Source: Alphaproteobacteria bacterium HGW-Alphaproteobacteria-3 (GTDB taxonomy: Bacteria; Pseudomonadota; Alphaproteobacteria; Parvibaculales; Parvibaculaceae). Taken from it: 40,308 nucleotides of DNA. Both the position numbers and the translations under genes were made by a program. Where the stretch lies: the NCBI GenBank assembly GCA_002842875.1, contig PHEF01000056.1:1-40308 (forward strand). Reading direction: 5' to 3'. The number at the start of each line of letters is the position of its first letter. Position 1 is the stretch's first letter. The notes beneath the pieces are model-generated. The model was not told where the DNA came from, did no database searches, and saw only the letters and a list, made by a program, of their open reading frames with translations. Shown one piece after another: positions 27,477 through 35,594 of this stretch.

Positions 27477-29006
27477 ATGAGGTATCCGGTTTTCACGGCG
27501 GCATCGCTTGTCGGCGTACTGCTCGCATGGCCGATGGCCGCGTTTCCCTATGTCGACTTTTCGCAGTTCGACACCGCGAACCTCGAAAGGATGGTCATTG
27601 AGGAATGCAAGCAGGTGACCATCTATCGTACCGAGCTGGTCGAGGCCGAGGGCGAACTTTCGCTGGTCCAGCTCAATCACGACCTCGTTTCGGCCCGGTT
27701 CGCCGCAGCCGAAAAGGCGGGCGGCGGCAAGATGGTCTACTACCCCGGCGGTCACGTCCTCTTCGACGGATCGCAAGCGTATCGAGACACCGGCAATCTC
27801 TGGAAGCGGTTCGCCAAGCATCTCGACGACGCCAACCGGCGTGTCTTCTATCTGAGAACGAAAATCGAAATCGTCCGACGCTATTGCACCGGCGCACAGG
27901 TCGAACTCGACCGGCGGGCCGCCTACGATCCGGTCCCCGACCCGGTTCCCGAAACGCCGCCGCTGCCGGGCGGGCCGGGGACGTGGTTCAACGATTGGCC
28001 CGACGACGAGGAACTCCGGAAAGCGGCTGACGGCGCCACAAAAGGCGTCGGCGAGGCGAAGGCGCGCGGCGATGAACTTGCCGGCCTGACATCGGCATTT
28101 CCAGGCGCCGACAAAGTCCCGGTGCCGGCGCCCAAGAGCCCCTTTGTCTTCGATCCGGAAAAGGGCGAACTGGTGCCAGGCGATCCGCGCGCCGTTCCCG
28201 ACGGTTCGCGGCAGGTCTACGACCTAAGCGCCGCAGATCTCGACGGGCTCGATGACGCCGAGCCCATCTATGTGTCCAATTTTTTTTCGCACATGGATAA
28301 GCAGCGTTTCACCGGCCGTGCCGGCTACGGCACCGTCCGCGCTCACCGCCATATCGGCGAGCGACTGCGTTTCACCGGCCGTGCCGGCTACGGCACCGTC
28401 ACCAACGATCCCGAGCTGAAGGGCTTCAACCAGAATCTCGACGTCGATCCGGGCTGGGACCTCGCTCTCGGCATCTCGATGCCTTTCGGCAAGGTCGGCC
28501 CGGCAAGCCTGCGGGCCGGTATCGAAGGCGGCTACCAGACGGCGACGCCGTCGCGCATTACCAACCAGCTCGTGCCCGGCAGTCTCGACGTCTCGGGCGA
28601 CTACGATCAGCTTTCGCTGATGCTGACCGGCGGCGTCGAGGTTCCGGTGGCGGACCGCATCGACGGCGAGTTGACGCTCGGCGCCGGCTTCAACCGCACC
28701 TCGCTGCTGCTCCGGGGCCCGGGCGGCGGCACCATCGTCGACGACAACGAAACGGTTTTCGCATGGCGCGTCCGGGCGGCCCTTCTCTATGTGATCTGCA
28801 AAGGTATCGGCGTCGGCCCCTATGTTCAGTATGCGAGCACCGGTGACATGGATACACGCGTTGCGGGCGGCGGGCCCGCCTTCACGCTTGAAGGCGCCGA
28901 AACTTTTTCGGCCGGCGTCGCCTTCAATGTCACCCCGGATCTGCTGTGGACGGGAACGACCCACGCCACACCATACTCGCCAGCCGCACCCAGCTGCGCG
29001 CGTTGA
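27477..29006 (+). CDS. Secreted protein with a predicted C-terminal outer-membrane beta-barrel, function unknown
   Basis: 509 residues. Signal peptide M-R-Y-P-V-F-T-A-A-S then a hydrophobic run to about A-A-F-P. Residues 25-150 are helical (L-E-R-M-V-I-E-E-C-K, with two Cys: E-E-C-K and R-R-Y-C); then a proline-rich hinge D-P-V-P-D-P-V-P-E-T-P. The last ~190 residues alternate hydrophobic and polar residues as in a barrel (G-V-G-P-Y-V-Q-Y-A-S-T). R-F-T-G-R-A-G-Y-G-T-V occurs twice, 21 codons apart. GGGGGG precedes the ATG. Followed after 20 bases by a lipoprotein gene, probably its partner. An eight-T run at 28280-28287 could slip. Confidence 0.7.
   Translation: MRYPVFTAASLVGVLLAWPMAAFPYVDFSQFDTANLERMVIEECKQVTIYRTELVEAEGELSLVQLNHDLVSARFAAAEKAGGGKMVYYPGGHVLFDGSQAYRDTGNLWKRFAKHLDDANRRVFYLRTKIEIVRRYCTGAQVELDRRAAYDPVPDPVPETPPLPGGPGTWFNDWPDDEELRKAADGATKGVGEAKARGDELAGLTSAFPGADKVPVPAPKSPFVFDPEKGELVPGDPRAVPDGSRQVYDLSAADLDGLDDAEPIYVSNFFSHMDKQRFTGRAGYGTVRAHRHIGERLRFTGRAGYGTVTNDPELKGFNQNLDVDPGWDLALGISMPFGKVGPASLRAGIEGGYQTATPSRITNQLVPGSLDVSGDYDQLSLMLTGGVEVPVADRIDGELTLGAGFNRTSLLLRGPGGGTIVDDNETVFAWRVRAALLYVICKGIGVGPYVQYASTGDMDTRVAGGGPAFTLEGAETFSAGVAFNVTPDLLWTGTTHATPYSPAAPSCAR
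28305..28400 (+). repeat. Duplicated 33-bp segment inside the outer-membrane-like gene
   Basis: Identical 33-base copies at 28305-28337 and 28368-28400 (63-bp period, so in frame), each starting CGTTTCACCGGCCGTGCCGG. Each contains the small inverted repeat GCCGT-GCCGGCT-ACGGC. Confidence 0.9.
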
Positions 29007-29026
29007 ACGGAAGAGGAGCCGGAAAA

Positions 29027-29686
29027 ATGAAATTTCGCAGTTCCATTGCCGCACTGACGCTCGCGGTCGCCATGACCGCCTGCGGCGAAAGCTCGGACGC
29101 CGCGGGCATCCGTTTCTATCCGCTCAAGGAGTTCACGATCGTCTCGGTGCTTGACGGCGTCAACAAGGGCACCAAGACGACGCATGTCCGCGATTGGGGC
29201 AATCGTTACGTAACGATCGAGGAAACGACATTGTCGATGATGGGCGTGACGCGGTCGGAAAAGAAACGCGTCATCGTCGAAGGCGCGGACGTTACGACCA
29301 TCGACGAACAGGCGAAAACCGTCACGCGGTCGGTCAACCCGCTTTACGATGATGTAGTGAAGAACCTCGAAGGCAAGGACCCGGAAGAGGTCGGGCGTGA
29401 ATTCATGATCGCGCTGGGCCACAAGCCGACCGGACGCGAAGGCAGCTTCGCCGGGGAAACCTGCGAGGTCTGGAGCAACGCGCAATTCGCGCAGGAGCTC
29501 TGCGCGACAGATGACGGCCTGGTGCTCAACATCGTCTCGAACATGATGGGCATGCGCCTGTCGGAAACGGCGACCGATGTGCGCCGTGGCGACGGCGGCC
29601 CCGCCTCGGCCTTCGAGGTACCGGATTATCCGGAGCGAACCGCCCCGAACATCCAGGACATCCAGAAGATGATGAAGGGCGGCTAG
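29027..29686 (+). CDS. Putative lipoprotein of unknown function
   Basis: 219 residues. M-K-F-R-S-S-I-A-A-L-T-L-A-V-A-M-T-A-C-G ends in a lipobox with Cys19, so it is probably lipid-anchored. The body is beta-rich, with a Cys pair (G-E-T-C-E-V and E-L-C-A-T) that may form a disulfide, and a short Met-rich tail (I-Q-K-M-M-K-G-G). It resembles the general layout of DUF4412-type periplasmic proteins, but I am not sure of that. GAGGAG precedes the ATG. It follows the outer-membrane-like gene by 20 bases and converges on the SCO1 gene. Confidence 0.75.
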   Translation: MKFRSSIAALTLAVAMTACGESSDAAGIRFYPLKEFTIVSVLDGVNKGTKTTHVRDWGNRYVTIEETTLSMMGVTRSEKKRVIVEGADVTTIDEQAKTVTRSVNPLYDDVVKNLEGKDPEEVGREFMIALGHKPTGREGSFAGETCEVWSNAQFAQELCATDDGLVLNIVSNMMGMRLSETATDVRRGDGGPASAFEVPDYPERTAPNIQDIQKMMKGG

Positions 29687-29696
29687 ACGGCCCGCC

Positions 29697-30302
29697 TCAC
29701 AAAAACGCCGCGATGTCTTCGGCCATTTTGTCCGGGCTTGTGCCGGGCGCGAAGAGTTTCAGATATTCGCCGTCCGGTCCCATCAGGAAGACGATGGAGG
29801 AATGGTCCATCGTGTAGTCCGACGAGCTTTCGTCCTCCGCCTTGCGGTAGAAGACATGATAGGCCTTCGCGATGCGCGCGATCTGTTCGGGCGTGCCTGT
29901 GAGCCCCTTGAGCCGCGGATGGAAGAGCGTCACATAACGCGCCATCACCTCCGGCGTGTCGCGTTCGGGGTCGATGGTGACGAAGAGGGGCTGCACCTTC
30001 TCTGCCTTGTCGCCGAGCTGGTCGAGCGCCGCCGATACGATGCCGAGCTCCGTCGGGCAGACGTCGGGGCAGAAGGTGAAGCCGAAATAGATCAGCATGT
30101 AGCGGCCGCGGAAGGTTTCCTCCGTCACCGTCGCGCCGGTCTCGTCGGCGAGGGTGAAGGGGCCGCCGACCTGCGCCTTGCCGGACGAGGAGACAACACC
30201 CGGCCCGCCGGCACCGCCGATCATGAGTTCGGAGAGCCATAGCCCCGCCGCAATGGCGATCAGAACACCGGCCGCGAGGGCGATCTTGCCGTTGCGTGTC
30301 AT
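29697..30302 (-). CDS. SCO1/SenC-family copper chaperone
   Basis: Delivers copper to cytochrome c oxidase (CuA site) or acts as a thiol redox partner. 201 residues: one N-terminal membrane anchor (7-25) then a thioredoxin fold on the periplasmic side. The copper ligands are visible: Cys78 and Cys82 in F-C-P-D-V-C-P and His167 in M-D-H-S-S. T-I-D-P-E-R-D-T-P is also typical. Start M-T-R-N-G-K follows GGGAGAA. No oxidase genes are in the window. Divergent from the ankyrin gene. Confidence 0.93.
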   Translation of the reverse strand: MTRNGKIALAAGVLIAIAAGLWLSELMIGGAGGPGVVSSSGKAQVGGPFTLADETGATVTEETFRGRYMLIYFGFTFCPDVCPTELGIVSAALDQLGDKAEKVQPLFVTIDPERDTPEVMARYVTLFHPRLKGLTGTPEQIARIAKAYHVFYRKAEDESSSDYTMDHSSIVFLMGPDGEYLKLFAPGTSPDKMAEDIAAFL

Positions 30303-30461
30303 TTCATTCTCCCTGTTTCCGCAGGGTTCCGCCCCTGCTCCGGCCCCCCGCCTTCGAAAGCGGACGTGGGCCAATCCTTGCTCTATAGTGCCCCGGCACT
30401 GGGGGCGCCGGCCCGGAAGCCGGACCCTCCGCCTGTCTACCGTCAAAAGAGCCTGGAGAAA

Positions 30462-31094
30462 ATGCTTCGATCAAGCGGCCCCCTGCGCGGCGACACTATG
30501 ACACGTAAATCGCGCCGCGCGACGACCCTCGCGGCTCTCGCCCTGTTTGCCGGGGCCGTTCTTGCCGCCATTTCGCCCGTCGCGGCGGTCCAGCCGGGCG
30601 GCCCCACGAACTACATCATCGACAACGCCACGGTTCACGCCGCCCGCACGGGCGACAACGAGACGTTGAAGGTGGACCTCGTGAAGGGAATTTCGCCGAA
30701 CGAAAGCGGCCGCGACCGAATTCCGATGATGATTCTGGCCGTCGGCAATGGCCACCTCTCGACGGTGAAGCTCCTGCTCGAATACGGCGCCGATCCCGAC
30801 CGCCGCGCGCCCGACGGCACGACGCCGCTCACCATGGCGGCGCTTTCGGGCCGGGCCGACATCGTCGCGGCCTTGCTCGAAGCGGGCGCCAATCCGAACA
30901 AGGCGGGGTCGAACCGCGAAGTCCCGCTCCTCGTCGCGACGCGTGCGAACAGCCCCGCCGTCGTCGAGGTGCTTCTCCAGCACGGTGCCGATCTGGACGA
31001 GACCGATTTTACAGGCCGCTCCGCCCTCGATCTCGCCGAAGAGAACCATCTGCGCGAAATTGCCGAACTGCTGCGCAACGCGGGAATGCAATAG
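30462..31094 (+). CDS. Secreted ankyrin-repeat protein
   Basis: About 210 residues: a basic start, a hydrophobic signal (T-T-L-A-A-L-A-L-F-A-G-A-V-L-A-A) ending near P-V-A-A-V, then roughly four ankyrin repeats, the clearest being G-H-L-S-T-V-K-L-L-L-E-Y-G-A-D-P and A-D-I-V-A-A-L-L-E-A-G-A-N-P. Export makes a periplasmic protein-binding role likely; the partner is unknown. I take ATG 30462 because TGGAG precedes it; ATG 30498 would give a more usual short signal peptide and is the alternative. Confidence 0.85.
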   Translation: MLRSSGPLRGDTMTRKSRRATTLAALALFAGAVLAAISPVAAVQPGGPTNYIIDNATVHAARTGDNETLKVDLVKGISPNESGRDRIPMMILAVGNGHLSTVKLLLEYGADPDRRAPDGTTPLTMAALSGRADIVAALLEAGANPNKAGSNREVPLLVATRANSPAVVEVLLQHGADLDETDFTGRSALDLAEENHLREIAELLRNAGMQ

Positions 31095-31178
31095 CGGATC
31101 GCGGTTTGGCGGGGCGTCTCTTGCTGCCGTGAGAATTCACCCTATCTCTAGGACATCGACACTCGTGCCCGGGGCGTA

Positions 31179-32240
31179 ATGACAAAGAGACGCGTATCAT
31201 CGAAGCGGGATCGCCCTGGCGGCGAGGCGCGGGACGAACGCCGTCCCTGGCATCACCTGCCGGACGGCACCTTCCGCAATCCGCAGGGCTGCGCGAGCCG
31301 GGGCCAGGGCCGCATGAAGCATGCAGGCCCTTTCTTCCTTGAAATGCTCAAGATGGGCGCGCGCAAGGTGGAGGTGCCCGAAGGTCATGTCGTGCCGCGC
31401 CCGCAGGCGGTGCGCGATCTTCACGAGCACGCGGCGCAAGACGACGACTTCATCACCTGGCTCGGTCACGCCTCCTTCCTCATCCGCATTGGCGGCCTCA
31501 CCGTCCTGACAGATCCCTATCTCACGACCTTTGCCGGTCCAGCCGGTCTCGGCCCCCGCCGCTACGTGAAGTCGGGCGTTCCGATCTCGGCGCTGCCGCC
31601 GGTCGATCTTCTGGTCGTGAGCCACAATCACTACGATCATCTCGACGAACGGGCGCTCGCGCGTCTGCCCAACAAGCATCGCATGACGGTGGTGGTGCCG
31701 CTCCGCCTCGCACGCTTCTTCCGCGAGCGCGGCTTTCCGAACGTGATCGAACTCGACTGGCACGAGCGGCACGAGATAAGGGGCGTTTCCGTCACGGCGC
31801 TGCCCGTCGTGCACTGGTCGCGCCGCTCCGGCTTCGACACCAACCGCACGCTCTGGGCGGGCTTCGCGCTCAAGAGCGCCAGTCATCATATCTTCTTCGG
31901 CGGCGACAGCGGCTATGGGCCGGTGTTTCGCGAACTCGGCGAGGCTTACGGGCCTTTCGACACGGCACTTCTCGGCATCGGCGCCTATGAGCCGCGCGAA
32001 ATGATGAAGGCCTCCCACGCGACGCCTGAGGAAGCCGTGCAGATGGGCCGCGACCTCAAGGCGCGTCGCGTCGTCGGCATGCATTGGGGCACGGTGCTGC
32101 TCACCGTCGAGCCGCCCTTCGAGCCGCCCGAGCGCTTCTTGAAGGCCGCGGACGCAGAAGGTTACGCGCCCGAAAACACCTGGATCATGCGCATCGGCGA
32201 GACCCGGAAACTGGCGGGCGTCTGGCCGTCGAACGCCTGA
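31179..32240 (+). CDS. MBL-fold metallo-hydrolase (NAPE-PLD/UlaG-like)
   Basis: 353 residues. The metal-binding motif H-N-H-Y-D-H at about 149-154, later P-V-V-H-W-S-R-R-S-G, F-F-G-G-D-S-G-Y-G-P and G-M-H-W-G-T give the zinc ligands of the beta-lactamase fold. W-L-G-H-A-S-F-L-I-R and the overall layout resemble the N-acyl-phosphatidylethanolamine phospholipase D group; bacterial substrates are mostly unknown. No signal peptide. It starts 84 bases after the ankyrin gene. Confidence 0.88.
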   Translation: MTKRRVSSKRDRPGGEARDERRPWHHLPDGTFRNPQGCASRGQGRMKHAGPFFLEMLKMGARKVEVPEGHVVPRPQAVRDLHEHAAQDDDFITWLGHASFLIRIGGLTVLTDPYLTTFAGPAGLGPRRYVKSGVPISALPPVDLLVVSHNHYDHLDERALARLPNKHRMTVVVPLRLARFFRERGFPNVIELDWHERHEIRGVSVTALPVVHWSRRSGFDTNRTLWAGFALKSASHHIFFGGDSGYGPVFRELGEAYGPFDTALLGIGAYEPREMMKASHATPEEAVQMGRDLKARRVVGMHWGTVLLTVEPPFEPPERFLKAADAEGYAPENTWIMRIGETRKLAGVWPSNA

Positions 32241-32316
32241 CAAGACGTTGATCGAGATCATGACGGCGGGCGCGTGAGGCACTAAACTCCGCTCCGGATT
32301 GAGGCGGAGACGATTG

Positions 32317-33705
32317 ATGACCATGAGCGACGACCGGGTGGCCATGCACTGGCTGCGCCGGAATTTCCTGGCGGGTCGCATGCCGGGCGACCAGAGCGGG
32401 CAGGTGCGTCTGCAGACGCTGGTGATCCTGCGCTGGATGGCGATTGTCGGCCAGCTTGCTGCTGTGCTTCTCGTGCATTTCGGCCTCGGCTTTCCGTTGC
32501 CGCTCGGTCTCTGTCTCGCCGTGATCGCGGCGTCCGCCTGGCTCAATGTCTTCCTGACGCTCCGCTACCGTTCGGCCACGCGCCTTCCCGATTGGCAGGC
32601 GGCGGTCTATCTCGCGATCGACCTCGCCCAGCTCGCGGTGCTGATCTTTCTCACCGGCGGTCTCGAAAATCCCTTCGCGCTGCTTTTCATGGCGCCGGTG
32701 ACGATCTCGGCGGCGACGCTCTCGCTTGCGAGCACCGCGCTCCTGCTGGTGCAGGCCTTCACCTATGTGACCTTGCTCGCCTGGTTTCACATGCCGTTGC
32801 CCTGGCGGCCCGGCGAAACGCCGCAACTTCCCGCGCTCTATGTGACGGGCCACTGGCTCGCCCTTCTGCTCGGCCTCGGCTTCATGGCGGCTTATGCCTG
32901 GCGCGTGTCGCAGGAATCGCGGCGCATGTCGGCGGCGCTTGCGGCAACGCAGCTCGTGCTCGCCCGCGCGCAGCGCCTCTCCGCGCTCGACGGCCTCGCC
33001 GCCGCCGCTGCCCATGAACTCGGCACGCCGCTCGGCACCATTTCGCTCGTCTCGAAGGAGTTGATGCGAGGAAAGATGAGCGAGCAGGAAGTGAAGGAAG
33101 ACCTGGCCCTGCTCAACAGCCAGGCCGAACGCTGCAAGGACATTCTCTCGCGCCTCTCGAAAAGGCCGGACGGCACCGACGCGATCTATTCGCGCCTGCC
33201 GCTTCATGCGCTGCTCGACGAGGTGGTGGCGCCGCATCGGGACATGGATGTCGCCTTCCTCATCGAAGTGGTGGCCGACGACGGGGAAGCGAGCGAACCC
33301 GAAATCTGGCGCCGCCCCGAAATGCTCTATGGCCTGGGCAATTTCATCGAGAACGCGGCCGACTTCGCCCTCGAGGAGGTCCACCTCGCCGCGCATTACG
33401 ATCGCGACCATGTCACCGTCATCATCACCGACGACGGGCCGGGGTTTGCGCCCGATGTGCTCGAAAAGCTCGGCGAGCCCTATGTGACGACGCGGCCGCG
33501 CAGCAAGCGCGCAACCTCGGACCCGGAAGCCGGGCATGAGGGCATGGGCCTCGGCTTCTTCATCGGCAAGACGCTGCTTGAACGCACCGGCGCGGCGGTC
33601 GAAATCGGCAACCGCACCGATGGCAGGGCGGGGGCGCGGCTTTCCATGCGCTGGCCGCGCCGCGCCATCGAGGCCGAGCCCGCCTTTCCCGCGCCGGCCG
33701 AATAA
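32317..33705 (+). CDS. regB: Redox-sensing histidine kinase RegB/PrrB/ActS
   Basis: Membrane sensor kinase that controls respiration, photosynthesis or carbon/nitrogen fixation genes in alphaproteobacteria. 462 residues: six membrane segments in the first 195, with the quinone-site motif G-G-L-E-N-P-F (114-120) between segments three and four; phosphoacceptor His233 in A-A-H-E-L-G-T-P-L-G; the redox-type cysteine Cys273 in A-E-R-C-K-D-I-L; ATP-binding N-box N-F-I-E-N-A-A-D-F-A and G-box D-D-G-P-G-F and G-M-G-L-G-F-F. Start ATG 32317 follows GGCGGAGA. The partner regA lies downstream after a composite repeat. Confidence 0.93.
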   Translation: MTMSDDRVAMHWLRRNFLAGRMPGDQSGQVRLQTLVILRWMAIVGQLAAVLLVHFGLGFPLPLGLCLAVIAASAWLNVFLTLRYRSATRLPDWQAAVYLAIDLAQLAVLIFLTGGLENPFALLFMAPVTISAATLSLASTALLLVQAFTYVTLLAWFHMPLPWRPGETPQLPALYVTGHWLALLLGLGFMAAYAWRVSQESRRMSAALAATQLVLARAQRLSALDGLAAAAAHELGTPLGTISLVSKELMRGKMSEQEVKEDLALLNSQAERCKDILSRLSKRPDGTDAIYSRLPLHALLDEVVAPHRDMDVAFLIEVVADDGEASEPEIWRRPEMLYGLGNFIENAADFALEEVHLAAHYDRDHVTVIITDDGPGFAPDVLEKLGEPYVTTRPRSKRATSDPEAGHEGMGLGFFIGKTLLERTGAAVEIGNRTDGRAGARLSMRWPRRAIEAEPAFPAPAE

Positions 33706-33715
33706 TCGAGACGCT

Positions 33716-33798
33716 GACCGTTTTCCAGGCAGGTGGAAACACCTGCCGGTTCGGAAAACGGTCAAAACTGTAAGCGACGAGCAGATCATGATCTGCTC
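33716..33798. repeat. Composite palindromic intergenic repeat, regB-regA gap
   Basis: First part 33716-33763, a long hairpin: GACCGTTTTCC at one end, GGAAAACGGTC at the other, inner arms GGCAGGTG/CACCTGCC. Second part 33779-33798, the perfect palindrome GAGCAGATCATGATCTGCTC. The two-part design matches 15915-16015. It may separate expression of regA from regB. Confidence 0.8.
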
Positions 33799-33859
33799 TA
33801 GCTTGGCTTTAGAACCCCCTTCGGCCTAAACTCCCGCAAATCCGAGGAGACTGGACCAC

Positions 33860-34432
33860 GTGACCAAGACAGAAGACGCCTCCGGGGCCGAAATCCCCGT
33901 CATACCCGACGATCGCACGCTCCTGCTTGTGGACGACGACGTGCCGTTCCTGACGCGGCTGGCCCGCGCGATGGAGGGTCGCGGCTTCGAGGTGACGACG
34001 GCAAATACCGTGAAGGACGGCAAGGAGCTTGCCCGCGCGAAGAAGCCGGGCTTTGCCGTGGTCGACATGCGGCTTGAGGACGGCAATGGCCTCGACGTCG
34101 TGGCGACCCTTGAGGAAGTGCGCCCCGATGCGCGCATCGTCGTGCTGACGGGCTATGGCAACATCGCGACCGCGGTGACGGCGGTGAAGCTCGGCGCGGT
34201 CGATTATCTCGCAAAGCCCTCCGACGCCGATGCGATCGAGGCGGCGCTTCTGGCGACCGGCGGCGACAAGGCCGACCCGCCGGAAAACCCGATGTCCGCG
34301 GATCGCGTGCGCTGGGAACATATTCAGCGTGTCTACGAGCTGTGCGACCGCAACGTCTCGGAAACCGCGCGCCGTCTCAACATGCACCGCCGCACGCTGC
34401 AACGCATCCTCGCCAAGCGCGCCCCGAAGTAA
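33860..34432 (+). CDS. regA: Response regulator RegA/PrrA/ActR
   Basis: 190 residues. Receiver domain: acidic cluster V-D-D-D (about 24-27), phosphorylated Asp69 in V-V-D-M-R-L-E-D-G-N-G-L, V-L-T-G-Y-G and the lysine of Y-L-A-K-P-S. The C-terminal Fis-type helix-turn-helix S-E-T-A-R-R-L-N-M-H-R-R-T-L-Q-R-I-L is nearly invariant in RegA. Starts at GTG 33860, about a dozen bases after GAGGAG. The P-P-E-N-P-M-S-A-D-R-V-R-W linker is also typical. Confidence 0.95.
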   Translation: MTKTEDASGAEIPVIPDDRTLLLVDDDVPFLTRLARAMEGRGFEVTTANTVKDGKELARAKKPGFAVVDMRLEDGNGLDVVATLEEVRPDARIVVLTGYGNIATAVTAVKLGAVDYLAKPSDADAIEAALLATGGDKADPPENPMSADRVRWEHIQRVYELCDRNVSETARRLNMHRRTLQRILAKRAPK

Positions 34433-34440
34433 GGGTAGCC

Positions 34441-34737
34441 TCAGGCTGCCCGGATCGCCTTGATCGACGAGAGTTCCTTCTTGCCGATCTGGTCGCGCGC
34501 CGTTTCCAGGTCGTAACGGGCTTGCAGGTTGAGCCAGAATTCCGCCGACGACCCGAAAGCCTTTTCAAGCCGCAGAGCGGTATCGGGTGAGATGTCGCGC
34601 CGTCCTCCGACGATGGAACTGATGCGGTTCGCGGGGACGCCAAGCTTCTGCGCCAGCGCATTTGCGCTGAGCCCGAGCGGCTTCATGAAATCTTCCGCCA
34701 GCACTTCGCCGGGGTGAACAGGGTCTATTTTTGCCAT
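34441..34737 (-). CDS. higA: HigA-family antitoxin
   Basis: 98 residues, XRE helix-turn-helix antitoxin of the VapI/HigA type: H-P-G-E-V-L-A-E-D-F at the N terminus, S-A-N-A-L-A-Q-K-L-G-V-P-A-N-R-I-S-S-I as the DNA-reading helix pair, and F-W-L-N-L-Q-A-R-Y-D-L. It binds and neutralises the HigB toxin and represses the operon. GAGGTAA lies just before the ATG. Convergent with regA, eight bases between stops. Confidence 0.93.
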   Translation of the reverse strand: MAKIDPVHPGEVLAEDFMKPLGLSANALAQKLGVPANRISSIVGGRRDISPDTALRLEKAFGSSAEFWLNLQARYDLETARDQIGKKELSSIKAIRAA

Positions 34738-34778
34738 ACTCGGTTACCTCGCCAGGTGTTTGCCGGATCGGTGCCAGA

Positions 34779-35057
34779 TCAGTGATAGTCGACGATCTCA
34801 ACGCGCTCGGGCCTGCCGTCGCGCCACTCAAAGCAGATACGCCATTGGTCGTTGATGCGAAGGGACATTTGGCCCTTTCTATTGCCCCTTAACGCTTCCA
34901 GCCGGTTTCCCGGCGGGTGTTTCAGGTCTTCCAGCGAGGTCGCGGCATCAAGCTGGGCGAGCTTGCGCAGGGCAATCCGTTCGAAGGCACGGAAGCGGGC
35001 CGCTGGTTGACGTCCCCAGAGCCGTTCAGTGTCCTTGTCTGCGAAGCTCCCTATCAC
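34779..35057 (-). CDS. higB: HigB-family toxin (RelE-like mRNA interferase)
   Basis: 92 residues of the RelE/HigB fold: L-R-K-L-A-Q-L-D-A-A, H-P-P-G-N-R-L-E-A-L-R-G-N-R-K-G-Q-M-S-L-R-I-N-D-Q-W-R pattern, and C-terminal I-V-D-Y-H with the catalytic histidine. Cuts mRNA on the ribosome when freed from HigA. Toxin first, antitoxin second, the usual higBA order. The GTG start at 35057 lies only seven bases after the predicted -10, so the mRNA may be leaderless. Confidence 0.92.
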   Translation of the reverse strand: MIGSFADKDTERLWGRQPAARFRAFERIALRKLAQLDAATSLEDLKHPPGNRLEALRGNRKGQMSLRINDQWRICFEWRDGRPERVEIVDYH

Positions 35058-35063
35058 CTGAGC

Positions 35064-35092
35064 AAATTAGTACGTTATACGTACAGCGTCAA
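35064..35092 (-). promoter_or_regulatory. higBA promoter with operator in the spacer
   Basis: Minus strand: TTGACG (35087-35092), exactly 17 bases, then TAATTT (35064-35069). The spacer contains the inverted repeat GTACGT-TAT-ACGTAC (35070-35084), placed so a bound HigA dimer would block RNA polymerase. It begins six bases from the mmcB stop. Confidence 0.7.
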
Positions 35093-35097
35093 GTTTG

Positions 35098-35586
35098 TCA
35101 CTCCGGTTCCAGAAAGCGGTGCACGCGCCGCGCCGAGACGCGCGCGGCATGGAGCGTGAGCTTCTTGCGCCGTGCGGGCGCGAGCGGCGTGACGGGACCT
35201 TCGCGCAGGATTTCCGCGCCGTAGCGGTCGGCGACGACAAGGCCGACAGTCTCGGGGATGATCTCGCGCGGGAACTCGGGCGGCACGGCGAAATAGAAGC
35301 GGTCGCAGAAATCGAGATACTCTTCCCACTTCGCATCCGTCCGGTAGTCGATGAGGCTCGACTTGATTTCGAGCACGGCGATCTCGCCCTTCGGCCCGAG
35401 CGCGAGAATATCGACGCGCCGTCCCGTCGCAAGCGTCAGTTCGGTGACGGGCGCATAGCCCATCTGGGCGAGAAGGCGGCAGACACCGCGCTGCACGCTT
35501 GCCGCCGTCGCGGATTGCCGCCCGTCGAAGAGGCGGAACTCGTCCGTCTCCATGTCGGGCAGGTCTGGAAGATCGTCTTTCGCCAT
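35098..35586 (-). CDS. mmcB: MmcB-family DNA repair protein
   Basis: 162 residues. A PD-(D/E)xK nuclease-type fold is suggested by R-R-V-D-I-L-A-L and I-A-V-L-E-I-K-S-S (the D and ExK). W-E-E-Y-L-D-F-C-D-R-F-Y-F-A-V and G-L-V-V-A-D-R-Y-G-A are typical of the alphaproteobacterial MmcB group, linked in Caulobacter to mitomycin C resistance and SOS control. I see no LexA-type box upstream. It follows the phosphotransferase-like gene by eight bases, so is probably cotranscribed with it. Confidence 0.85.
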   Translation of the reverse strand: MAKDDLPDLPDMETDEFRLFDGRQSATAASVQRGVCRLLAQMGYAPVTELTLATGRRVDILALGPKGEIAVLEIKSSLIDYRTDAKWEEYLDFCDRFYFAVPPEFPREIIPETVGLVVADRYGAEILREGPVTPLAPARRKKLTLHAARVSARRVHRFLEPE

Positions 35587-35594
35587 TCCGAAGC

